A stretch of 11,186 nt of DNA. Source: Gracilaria caudata. Lineage: Eukaryota; Rhodophyta; Florideophyceae; Gracilariales; Gracilariaceae. The notes beneath the pieces are model-generated. The model was not told the origin of the DNA and did not search any database. It saw only the letters and a list, made by a program, of their open reading frames with translations. The DNA lies in NCBI GenBank assembly GCA_030374735.1, contig JASCIV010000857.1, positions 1-11,186 on the forward strand, written 5' to 3'. Positions 1 through 7,644 of the stretch are shown one piece after another (positions within the stretch are counted from its first letter, which is position 1; each line of letters opens with the position of its first letter). The position numbers and the translations under genes were made by a program.

Positions 1-670
1 CCACGGGAGCCCTTCCCTCAGCCCGCTTGCCGTGGCGCAGGGCTTCCGATTGACGACGAAAGATCCTGTCTGCCTCAAGTGCAGACTTTCCGCAAAATCA
101 GTAAATGTTCTACTGGGTTCTACACAGAGCGACGTTACGCTCTAAACGTTCTGACGCAGTGGACGAAGTGGAATAACTGTCAGTAGCCGATTGAATTCGA
201 ATGATCTGATCAGCTTATCTTTCGTACGATCATCGTCCGCTGTGTGTCAACTTGGCTCCGCTTCACAACCAAGTGCAGTACTACATCTTCTTCGATTCTG
301 GAACATTTCGCTTACCCACCCTTTTTTCCCGCCCTTCGATGCTTTCTTTTGAGGGATTGCTGGTCGCAAATGAGTTGCTAGCTCAATGCACTCAACCAGC
401 TGAGGTGCTCATCCTCTTTGTTCTTTGCTGTTCTGAAGCCTTCCTCTGATATTGAGAACACGCTCAGAGCAGCAACCAGAACCCAAACCTTTGCAGTAAA
501 CAACAATTTGCTGCGTTCTGTACTACACAACCTGGCAAAATATCCAGCTTACTGATAAAACGGAGTTTTTCTCGATTATGACGCCTTCAACGAATTTCTA
601 TGAGGTGCTACGGAATAATAATAATCTTGATCCTTGGGCAAGGACTTGCCGTGGTATGTCGAAAATCATC
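1..670. other. Spacer, no convincing gene
   Basis: This stretch lies downstream of the minus-strand gene that ends at 671. The longest plus-strand open frame (252-449) begins with TTG, has no recognisable domain and is not supported. A short AAT microsatellite sits near 613-625. The first 35 bases contain a small inverted pair (CCACGG at 1-6, CCGTGG at 30-35). No AATAAA polyadenylation signal is visible just past the stop codon of the neighbouring gene. Confidence 0.6.
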
Positions 671-2890
671 TCATGAGCGAAAGCCCCGAGCGGAGAACCC
701 TCCGCGCCGAGTTAGTCGTTTGAGTCGTCGAAAAACACTTTCAAAAACACTATAGCAGCGCTTGGAAACACCTCCCCTTGACGACACGGAAGGAAGCATA
801 TTGACGGTTTCTCCTTCATTCGGCCTTACCTCGATGTGAAATCGATATGTTGTACTTTCGGTTCTGTTGTTGTTCCCATCAGTTGACTGTTGTTCGCGTT
901 CTAGTCCAGCTGCTCCTGCGTTTGATGAAGACTCTCCTTTCTGCTCTTCCTCATTGTCAGAGTATGGTCCAGCGTCTCCAATCATTCTCATCCTATAGAA
1001 GTACTTGAACCATATACCTAACGTGTCAGGGGACATTCTCCTATTTCCATTGTCATTCTCATCTTCGTCCTCCTGTTCGACGTCATCGGAAGCAATTGTC
1101 GCGATATCTGAAGTGTCTTCCACGTCTTCGGCTGTACCCACGACAACTGCATGCGCGTTATCACTCAGCTTAGACTCAAATTTCTCTGAAACAAAGAAAC
1201 TGGTAAGCTCAGGGCATTCTACCTCGCTGTGCTTCAGAAATCGCCTCACCCCTGTCAAGCTAAGGGCCTGTCCGTCCAGCATCCTTAACACATCTCTAAG
1301 CAAGATCGGCACTCTGCAGTCCCAAAGATCAATCACTCGCTCTACACCGTAAGCTCTCGTGTCGGCAATTTTGGAAGCTATTTCTTTTGTTTGCAATATC
1401 TTGACGTGAAGTCTTCCATCCGAAGTTGCTCGCTTTGTATCCCCCGGTCCACAGGCTATAACAGCCATGGCAATGACCGCGACGATCTTTCCATGGCTCT
1501 GAAAATGAATCCAAATGTCGTACACTCCAGCTGGCTCAGAAGGAGTGCGGAAGTATCGACAATGCTTTGGTAGCCACTGAGGGACGCAAGTACTTGATTC
1601 CGGGTCGACAAATGACGATATGTATGTTGGGTACATTGTATGCTCTCCAGGCATTGTGCTGTCAAAGACGCGTCCTGATCTGTGCAGCGGGAGCCAAACA
1701 CTCTCTGGATTTGTATCAGAAGAAAGTGTTCGAAAGAGTTCATCATAGTCTGAATAGTCGAGGTCATAAGCAACTTTGCCAAAGTCCGTGCCAGATCCAG
1801 TGTGAAATACACAGTTAGCCATGCGGATCAGATCATCTTTGTCCTCTTTATACCTCGCGGTCGTATTATCGTAAGCTCCTTTAACTGCATTCTGCAACAA
1901 AAACTTAAGCGAATCATCGCAGTCCATGGTGTTTCCTGGACGAAAGGCGACTTGCATTTCTTCGTCATTTGCCACAATCTGCGCGTACTCGATAGGAATG
2001 TCAGATGTCTTGTCTTCGAATAACCATGAAGCCACAGCGTTTCTCTTGAGATCGGGACCAACCATGACCATACCAGAACCAAGCGTTGCCAGCACGCCCT
2101 CGATATTGAGCCAAAAGCTGTTCACGTAATCTTCTCGGGCGCGGCCTGAAGTGGAATTGTCCAAACAAAGCACGACAAACAGCTGGTAGGGAAGCAGGCC
2201 GCGTTTCAACCACGAAGCGTCTTGTCTTTGCCTGCGCTTGATTAAACCTCTGGACGGGACAAGGTCTATCCACAACACATACCTCGTACCTGGTTCTAGG
2301 AAGTAGTCTAAGGCACAGATTCCATCGAACAGTCTTTGCAGGCTCAGCTGCTCATCCGCTCCGTGCTTGTAAGAAACAGCAATAGGTATAATTCGTTCTC
2401 GAGCGAGGTAATCAAAGGTAGGAATAAAGCTGCGAGTTCCCTGAAGTGTCTGCGCCGCGATGTTGAGGTTATGTTGGCGATGTCCGGCGATGAAAATGTC
2501 TGTGAGACCATCCTTCACCAACGGGTACAGATCGATGTCGTATTGTCGTTTACAGTTTTCAATGTTGTAACGCCAGTGTACAGTTTCCTTAATGTCCATT
2601 CCATGAAGGCCAACGTAGAGATTCATCTGTTCTTTCCTGGATGGAAATTGCCCGAGACTATGTCGCTTCTCGTTGGTTTCGAGAGCGGTCACAAAGTACT
2701 GCTCGCGGCACACGCTCAGAAACTGTTGACATCCCTTTGAAAGCGGTCGTTGCATTGTGTTGACGGCTTGGGTGGTACGCGATGGGTGGTAGGCGGTGCT
2801 GTGTCGGTGTATCTTACCACCGTTTTGTAGGGCAGAGATGGTACAGATGCGTGAAGATCGAGGCGAGTTCGCTTTGTTGCTGTGCTCCAT
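671..2890 (-). CDS. Hypothetical intronless protein, 739 aa, possible HET/TIR-like core
   Basis: I do not recognise the family. The frame stays open further upstream to 3004, but only with a TTG codon there. The first ATG is at 2890 in a strong context (GCCATGG), so I start there, giving 739 residues. The N-terminal 60 residues are polar and low in structure. At about residues 204-280 a run reads YVLWIDL, then W-x3-GLLPY, a hydrophobic strand FVVLCLD, then FWLNIEGVLATLGSGMVMVG. This order of strands and the WID motif loosely recall HET and TIR-type folds, but the match is too weak to assign a function. A hydrophobic segment at about 468-480 (IVAVIAMAVIACG) looks like buried strands rather than a clear membrane span. 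An acidic stretch follows at about 587-613, and the last 25 residues are basic (RRLKRLTRRGG). No partner gene is adjacent. It is surely coding in view of its length, but the function is unknown. Confidence 0.85.
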   Translation of the reverse strand: MEHSNKANSPRSSRICTISALQNGGKIHRHSTAYHPSRTTQAVNTMQRPLSKGCQQFLSVCREQYFVTALETNEKRHSLGQFPSRKEQMNLYVGLHGMDIKETVHWRYNIENCKRQYDIDLYPLVKDGLTDIFIAGHRQHNLNIAAQTLQGTRSFIPTFDYLARERIIPIAVSYKHGADEQLSLQRLFDGICALDYFLEPGTRYVLWIDLVPSRGLIKRRQRQDASWLKRGLLPYQLFVVLCLDNSTSGRAREDYVNSFWLNIEGVLATLGSGMVMVGPDLKRNAVASWLFEDKTSDIPIEYAQIVANDEEMQVAFRPGNTMDCDDSLKFLLQNAVKGAYDNTTARYKEDKDDLIRMANCVFHTGSGTDFGKVAYDLDYSDYDELFRTLSSDTNPESVWLPLHRSGRVFDSTMPGEHTMYPTYISSFVDPESSTCVPQWLPKHCRYFRTPSEPAGVYDIWIHFQSHGKIVAVIAMAVIACGPGDTKRATSDGRLHVKILQTKEIASKIADTRAYGVERVIDLWDCRVPILLRDVLRMLDGQALSLTGVRRFLKHSEVECPELTSFFVSEKFESKLSDNAHAVVVGTAEDVEDTSDIATIASDDVEQEDEDENDNGNRRMSPDTLGIWFKYFYRMRMIGDAGPYSDNEEEQKGESSSNAGAAGLEREQQSTDGNNNRTESTTYRFHIEVRPNEGETVNMLPSVSSRGGVSKRCYSVFESVFRRLKRLTRRGGFSARGFRS

Positions 2891-3222
2891 GGCAACGCGC
2901 GTTAGTGGATGACGTGGTGCAACAGCAAGGCAACAACGGCCACTACACGCATGGTTTTTAAGAAAAAATGATATTCTATAAAAAAATTGATTATCAGCCT
3001 CCAACAGAGGTCTTTATGGTGTCAGCTGACATGGCTTGCAAGTTTCACGTAGGAGAGTGACATCGCGTGACCAGACAGGATCAGATCACAGTACATGGCT
3101 CACAGAAAGCGGGTATATCCACTGAATGACATTCAACAGACAAAGACGTGGGTCAAATTGTGCACAATTTGTCCCGCCCTTTTTGCACATTTTGACTCAC
3201 GCCAAGTGCAAAAAAGCTGACA
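2891..3222. other. Upstream spacer of the 739-aa gene with overlapping inverted repeats
   Basis: This is the probable 5' region of the minus-strand gene. On the minus strand an AT-rich stretch near 2970-2990 contains TATAGAATA-like sequence, but no promoter can be defined. The right part (3147-3217) holds several overlapping inverted repeats, listed separately. No gene is visible. Confidence 0.5.
3147..3217. repeat. Overlapping inverted repeats beside the piggyBac-like element
   Basis: Three structures overlap. A perfect 18-bp palindrome, CAAATTGTGCACAATTTG, lies at 3154-3171. An 18-bp inverted pair with two mismatches joins 3147-3164 to 3184-3201. An 11-bp pair with one mismatch joins 3179-3189 (CCTTTTTGCAC) to 3207-3217 (GTGCAAAAAAG). 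The arms are mutually exclusive, so the DNA or RNA could fold in alternative ways. The block ends 6 bp before the TTAA target site of the neighbouring element. Confidence 0.7.
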
Positions 3223-3236
3223 TTAACCCTTGTCGA

Positions 3237-3264
3237 GTACATGGAAGCGATCTCTTCCATGTAC
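3237..3264. repeat. Subterminal palindrome GTACATGGAAG...CTTCCATGTAC
   Basis: Perfect 11-bp arms (3237-3247 and 3254-3264) flank a 6-bp spacer. The same arm sequence recurs at 3282, 3320 (inverted), 3497 and 3519 (inverted). It is therefore a repeated motif of the transposon, possibly a subterminal transposase-binding repeat. That role is inferred from analogy with subterminal repeats of other DNA transposons. Confidence 0.7.
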
Positions 3265-3281
3265 AGATTTTTTTGGAATAG

Positions 3282-3531
3282 GTACATGGAAGAGGTCCCT
3301 GACCTCTTCCATGGTCCCTGACCTCTTCTATGTACAAACGTTACAAAAAAACAAGCAGAAATCAATCTTTTTTCCTTTCTTGACATTGCTGGAATACACC
3401 TCACGCTCATGAAAACGGCATTGCTGTGTCTAGCAGCGTACCAGCAATGCAGCGGAGGGACGAGAGATTGATTTTTGATTGTTTTTTGTAATAATCGTAC
3501 ATGGAAGAGGTCCGAAATCTCTTCCATGTAC
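3282..3531. repeat. Foldback structure inside the piggyBac-like element
   Basis: Two long arms face each other: 3282-3392 on the left and 3441-3531 on the right. Matching landmarks in order are GTACATGGAAGAG / CTCTTCCATGTAC, a TTACAAAAAA tract and its complement, AAATCAATCT (3359-3368) with AGATTGATTT (3465-3474), and CATTGCTGG (3384-3392) with CCAGCAATG (3441-3449). The loop is about 48 nt. The left arm contains an extra tandem copy of a 19-bp segment (3297-3315 and 3316-3334, 16 of 19 identical), so it is longer than the right arm. Confidence 0.75.
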
Positions 3532-3742
3532 GGATTCCAGAATATTTTGGAGACTTCAATTGTAATGCACACATCTCTTAAAGTATATGGCTGTGTACAA
3601 TGAAAACCAGTGCAACAGAAAGACAACAGAAGGATCTATCACCGCACGGAAAATGAAGTACCGAGGTTGAAAGATTACGACGCCGCGCGCCCACGAAAAT
3701 GGCCAAAATTGGCCTATTCCATGTGCGAGCGACAAGGGTTAA

Positions 3743-4023
3743 GGGATTTTTACACCGCAAAAGTCTCTTCTTCAAAATTAAAAATTTTATCACACATCCG
3801 CATCTGTTGTATATCAGTTCCTCACTTTGGTTTACCTTCTGGTAGTCCAAAGTCCAAAGTCTACGTGTACGTTGGGTCCTTGTATTTTTACAACGAGGAA
3901 CGAACACAGCCGCGGTACAGCAGGGATCGTCCACATCACCTGTACACGTGTAGCCACAGTGTTGCACCAACTTCCTCCAGAAGTGAAAGAATGTCAGCCG
4001 CATAAAATAGAGCAGCCGTTAGT
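3743..4023. other. Spacer between two short transposons
   Basis: This 281-bp stretch separates the two elements. It contains a short direct repeat, AGTCCAAAGTCCAAAGTC, near 3843-3860. Open frames cross it on both strands, but none has a credible start or domain. One plus-strand frame (from 3827) would read in phase into the VWA remnant if the element at 4024-4612 were absent. It shows no metal-site motif of a VWA domain. Confidence 0.5.
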
Positions 4024-4129
4024 GGGAGCGTCCTGAAACTTCAATCTACCTATTTGGCGCAACTCAAATGTCACGTTTTGAACCATGAGCGTGACGTTTG
4101 GTCGTGAATCATAAACCTTTAGCTTCGAC

Positions 4130-4151
4130 GTTCGGTCCACGTTCGGTCCAC
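4130..4151. repeat. 11-bp tandem duplication
   Basis: GTTCGGTCCAC occurs twice head to tail (4130-4140 and 4141-4151). It sits inside the TIR-flanked element and is bracketed by GCTTCGACG and CGACGAAGC, which are nearly inverted copies of each other. The whole segment can therefore form a hairpin. Confidence 0.8.
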
Positions 4152-4223
4152 GACGAAGCAAGAGATAATCTTGTTCAAGTGACTTTATGGGAACGCATTG
4201 CTCTCACATACTGAATATATTTA

Positions 4224-4249
4224 CAGTGCAAGACCCAAGTCTTACACTG
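4224..4249. repeat. Hairpin, 11-bp arms
   Basis: CAGTGCAAGAC (4224-4234) and GTCTTACACTG (4239-4249) pair with a single mismatch around the loop CCAA. The right arm runs into CTGGTGGCAGACC, which resembles an LTR-retrotransposon primer binding site. No paired LTR was found, so only the hairpin is annotated. Confidence 0.6.
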
Positions 4250-4613
4250 GTGGCAGACCGCGAACAAGATTGAGGCTTTCGCTTCCCTGCCCCCAAGATC
4301 GTCACCCAGCACAACGGCGAACAGAAATGTATGCCTTTGACCTCGAGCCAGATAAAGACGTGAATTGCTGAAGTGATGAACATCGATCGTGAAGCATCGT
4401 AGGCTTTGACGGTTTGTTATGTGTTATGTGCCAGTTGTCGTTTGTTATGGGTCGGATTGAATAGAAAGGAATAAGTTCATCACAAGCAAACTCTTCATTT
4501 GCTCTTGGGACGATCCTTGTTTGGTGAGATATGGCTTCAGGACGCGTCGAATCAAAACTTGGTTCAAAGTTCTAAACTACCTTTCCCTAGTTTAGTGTTT
4601 CAGGACGCTCCCA

Positions 4614-5279
4614 GTCACGGCTTGCGTCACCGTTCAATATGGCAATACCAGCGTTCTAATTTCAACCGTCACCCAGGATGTCGACCAATTCCTTATCGGA
4701 GTGAGCGAGTCAGTTTTCATGGCTCGCGTACTTCTATAGCGTCGGCGATTTCATTGTGTTCACAGCAATTGGAGAGTCATGGTGATAATCCCACTGAACT
4801 TTTGCTAATGGGTGACGGTCGAAGTACAGTTGAAGAGGATGCAGTAAGCGTGGCGCGGCAGTTCAGGGAGCAGTTTGGATCCAAAGGAAGAATTAACACC
4901 ATTGCTGTGGGCTTTTCGAGTACGCAAGCGCTTGAAGCGATTGACACAGCTAGTGATGGTTCTGTTTTCGAAGTTGACCAATTCATTGACGTGTTGGATG
5001 TCATAGCTGAGCGCGTATTCACTTGTGAGTCTAGCAGCAACTGAACAGCGTATATCATACAACAGCGGTAGTTTGGTAATGATGTTGAAAATAAGTTATT
5101 TTCTCTAACCCTCTACTTGTGTACTTCTGTGATCGAATGCAGCACGTATTCCCCGCAAGGGCGACCGTCTCGCCTCAATTCGGTGCCTCACTGAAACAAA
5201 CTCCTTCACAGAAATGCCTGAAAAGAGCGTTCCACCACCCGATGTGTTGGAGCCTGAGTCCGTGGGAGTGCATATGTGA
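4614..5279 (+). pseudogene. Von Willebrand factor A domain gene, 5'-truncated and frameshifted
   Basis: VWA domains are Rossmann-like adhesion or metal-binding modules with a MIDAS site. The first part reads in the frame of 4614: CVTVQYGNTSVL (strand 2), then DVDQFLIGVSES. The frame changes by -1 near 4714-4718, next to a T4 run, and continues as GSRTSIASAIS, which carries the MIDAS threonine. Next come LLLMGDGRS (usually TDG; the aspartate is kept), INTIAVGFSS, and a last helix DVLDVIAERVF. The N-terminal DxSxS motif and first helix are missing, because the homology begins where the transposon at 4024-4612 ends. After ERVFT there is a GTGAGT donor at 5025 and a CTAAC plus pyrimidine tract and CAG acceptor ending at 5142. 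Splicing adds a 45-residue tail ending at 5279; without it the frame stops at 5044. It could be a dead gene, or a live one with missed exons and one sequencing error. Confidence 0.7.
5025..5142 (+). other. Candidate spliceosomal intron, 118 nt, in the VWA gene
   Basis: The donor is GTGAGT. The acceptor is preceded by TTTTCTCTAACCCTCTACTTG, which offers a CTAAC branch site and pyrimidines, and it ends GAATGCAG. The joined frame continues open for 45 codons in the phase set by the VWA domain. Without splicing, the frame closes after seven codons. This is an inference from consensus sites only. Confidence 0.4.
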
Positions 5280-6414
5280 TTGTCTCCACTACACTTGGAT
5301 CTCAAACATGCGGGAATTCATAGAGCTTCAAACGAGAAGGTTCGGAGAAATGAAGAGATTTTGATGATGAACAGGTCTGAGTGCAATGTAATTTGGCATA
5401 CCAAGGGTACCGTCGTACGTAACAATAATAGTGCGCATTCCATTCCACAACGCACAGACTGAGATAAAGCGATGGCACTCGATGGCGCCACCCGGTGCTG
5501 TTGGAAAGAAAAGTCAGAGCCGGCGCAACATGAGACACGGTGCAGAGCGAGCACCGAGCGCCTGCTGCTGAAGGCACTCGCGAGTGGCAACAACGTTTAC
5601 AACGGGTCACGTCTAACACGTCCGAAAGTTGTAATCATACAAAGCAAAAAATCAGCGCTTTGAGAAGCGCGCTTCTGAAAGTAAAGGATTGCAAAGCTCC
5701 TTCAAGAAGCTACCTTTGAGTTTTAGATATTAAATATAAACTTATATTTCTTTAGGTGTAAGAAAGTTGAAATTGTTTTAGGCTTGCGAGTCTACAACGT
5801 ATATGAGATAAGATAAAAGCCTTATTCTCTGAACCAATGACATTTTTCTGTGTGAAAAGAGTAATTGTCGTTTTCATACTTTACTGCTGTGCTTTGAATG
5901 ACATTTGGCGGCAAAAAGAAGTGAGATGTGATGGCAAAAAGTAATCTCGTGTGATGATTTACCCCCAAATGCGTCATTATGGCACTAACGTTCTTATATC
6001 TAACAGAAATGAGCTCAAACAGCACTTTGCTTCTGCTTTATAATAAGCATTTGTTTTGAAATGCAGCCAGCTCTTTGTGTAAGGAGAGAGCGCAGCTTTG
6101 ATCCGTTTGTAATGATCTTGTTTTTAAATATTGGGCTTCGTCCTTGCTTATACCCTACTCTAAACTGCTTTTTTTTCCTGCAACGAGCTTGCCCTACTGC
6201 TATGTGTTGGAAACCATGCTTGTGCTGACAACTGCCCAGACTTACTGGTATTTTTGTAATTTGTAGTAAGAGGTATTTTTGGTGCTCCTCGGCTGCAACG
6301 AATTGACTGAGCGTAGTAGAAAAGCCAATTTGGTGGTTGACTCTGTTATTCCTCCTATAATGAAGATGGGATTTGCTTGAAATTTATTTTGTTGGAAACG
6401 TATGTAGTGATGCA

Positions 6415-6443
6415 AAAATGCGCCGTGTCACACGGCCCATTTT
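6415..6443. repeat. 29-nt near-perfect palindrome followed by a T tract
   Basis: The core GCCGTGT-C-ACACGGC (6422-6436) is perfect, and the outer arms AAAATGC / CCCATTTT extend it to 14 bp with one mismatch. TTTTTT follows. In bacteria this would look like an intrinsic terminator. Here, with no gene ending nearby, its meaning is unclear. Confidence 0.7.
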
Positions 6444-6709
6444 TTAAAACGCTTTATGGCCCTTGTTACTCCTTTTCTAGAGGAAAAACGAGTTGTTTAA
6501 TATATAAGCGGTAAAATTCAGCGGTGTCCCAAACTGCAGACTCTTGTTGCCAGAAACTGGGTTTTTGTAAAATTAAAACGCTTTTTTTGAGAACGAGCTC
6601 TGCATTGGATCAAGATGGACGAGTTTCCATGGTAGTAGGAGCTTTGCAAATAAGCACGCCACAAATGGACAGGTAGTGTAAGTTCTACTGTAAAGTTAAA
6701 GCAATCCAT

Positions 6710-6752
6710 TGCCACGCCGGTGGACTGGAACAGTTTCACACGTGGCGTGGCA
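6710..6752. repeat. 9-bp inverted repeat TGCCACGCC / GGCGTGGCA
   Basis: Perfect arms lie at 6710-6718 and 6744-6752 with a 25-nt loop. A third, partial copy of the motif (CACGTGGCGT) occurs near 7013-7022. Confidence 0.6.
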
Positions 6753-7644
6753 GAAGCGTCGTCGAGCGCGTGTACCTCTGTAAGACATCCACCTTGGCAT
6801 GAAGGTATCATGGGAACACCTCTACAAGGGTACCGCCATCTACACACATATGCAAGTTGGCTGAAGGACGCTTAGATACACCAAAGATGCGATCCGCTGC
6901 TCTTAGCTAAGCTGTACCGAACATGGACCCAAAAGAAACCAGAGCCGCCTGCCCACTCAGTCACCGCCGATGGCTCTCGCCTTCTGTTAGGGTCGCAAGC
7001 CCGCAAAGTGCGCACGTGGCGTCATGTATCCGCTATGTTGTGATACGCACTTCGTGCTTGGTGTGGGCGTGAACGAGAACGATATATCGAAAGCACTTGT
7101 GATTCAGCCAATTTTGAGAGCTGTTTGCCCCAACTCGTCGATCGTCCTGCAACACGCCAAGCAAACCGCACGCGGAGGCGTTTTGGTCATCATGATCGCC
7201 TACGCGCACCTTGACACGGCAAGTGCGACGCAGCGTGACACGCGAGCACGTACAACCCACTTCTGCGCCGCGCAAGCGTTCGTCGCACGTGCTGGGATAG
7301 GAAAACGTGCTTCGGTAATTTGTGCAAAAATGTGTCAATTACATCTAGAAACCCAGCAGATCTCGTCGTGAAAGGGCGGTAGTGTGGGGAAGAGAAACCA
7401 GAACACTTTCAAAGCTTTCGCTGTGAGCGGGAGAGCAGTTCTCGCCAAGAAAAAGATTAGGGAGCAAAAGGTCCAAAATATAAGTACGAGACGTCACGCG
7501 CGTGGTGGACGTGCTCTCCGTATTTTAGCTCTGGTCAGACACATTTCGAGACCTATTGAAAAGGTGCACGTAGATGGATATGGTTTACGTTTATATAGAA
7601 AGCACAGAAATCCACAGTTTCCATGCACTTTCTAATATCAGTCC

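Larger units (their letters stand above)
3227..3738. mobile_element. piggyBac-like MITE, 512 bp, TTAA target duplication
   Basis: The element is bounded on both sides by the tetranucleotide TTAA (3223-3226 and 3739-3742). It begins CCCTTGTCG and ends CGACAAGGG, a perfect 9-bp terminal inverted repeat. With a 2-base gap the similarity continues through ACATGGAA on both ends. piggyBac-superfamily transposons insert at TTAA, duplicate it exactly, and typically start CCC or CCY, so the assignment follows from known family rules. There is no transposase frame, so it is non-autonomous. The interior is dominated by a foldback at 3282-3531 and by a separate 28-bp palindrome at 3237-3264. What remains uncertain is the exact family and whether it is still mobile. 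Confidence 0.8.
4024..4612. mobile_element. Non-autonomous DNA transposon, 589 bp, 16-bp perfect TIRs
   Basis: GGGAGCGTCCTGAAAC at 4024-4039 is matched by its exact reverse complement at 4597-4612. Similarity extends outwards to 25 bp with two mismatches (4015-4039 against 4597-4621). If the element ends at the GGG, it is flanked by AGT on both sides (4021-4023 and 4613-4615), a possible 3-bp target duplication. The target would then be the near-palindrome GCCGT-TAGTC-ACGGC. A further inverted pair, TTTGAACCA near 4075 and TGGTTCAAA near 4559, lies inside. No transposase frame is present. A 3-bp duplication would suit PIF/Harbinger or CACTA elements, but the superfamily is not certain. Confidence 0.7.
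5280..7644. other. Long spacer, no convincing gene
   Basis: Between about 5660 and 6520 the sequence is AT-rich with frequent stops and only a short unlikely frame (5822-6025, minus). From 6520 to 7640 several frames of 60-115 codons overlap on both strands (6518-6847 minus, 7024-7371 plus, 7033-7338 minus, 7384-7635 plus). None has a known motif. The 7384 frame begins with GTG, and the 7024 frame begins with ATG but shows no domain. Short hairpins occur at 5663-5676 (AGAAGCGCGCTTCT, perfect), 5732-5749, 6415-6443 and 6710-6752. Confidence 0.5.

Noticed and set aside
1005..2740. Several frames opposite or offset to the 739-aa gene.
   Set aside because: They are shadows of the long minus-strand frame.
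2891..3004. N-terminal extension of the 739-aa frame to 3004.
   Set aside because: It begins with TTG, contains no ATG, and the first ATG at 2890 has an ideal context.
4711..4720. Programmed -1 frameshift site at AGTTTTC.
   Set aside because: It does not fit the X XXY YYZ slippery pattern in the reading frame, and no downstream structure is evident.
4499..5044. A single uninterrupted 181-aa frame over the VWA region.
   Set aside because: It starts with TTG, and its first 70 residues read the wrong frame; the VWA homology upstream of about 4717 lies in another phase.
7024..7371. 115-codon ATG frame, overlapped by a 101-codon frame on the other strand.
   Set aside because: No domain, no codon pattern or neighbour supports either; GC-rich sequence lowers stop frequency and favours chance frames.
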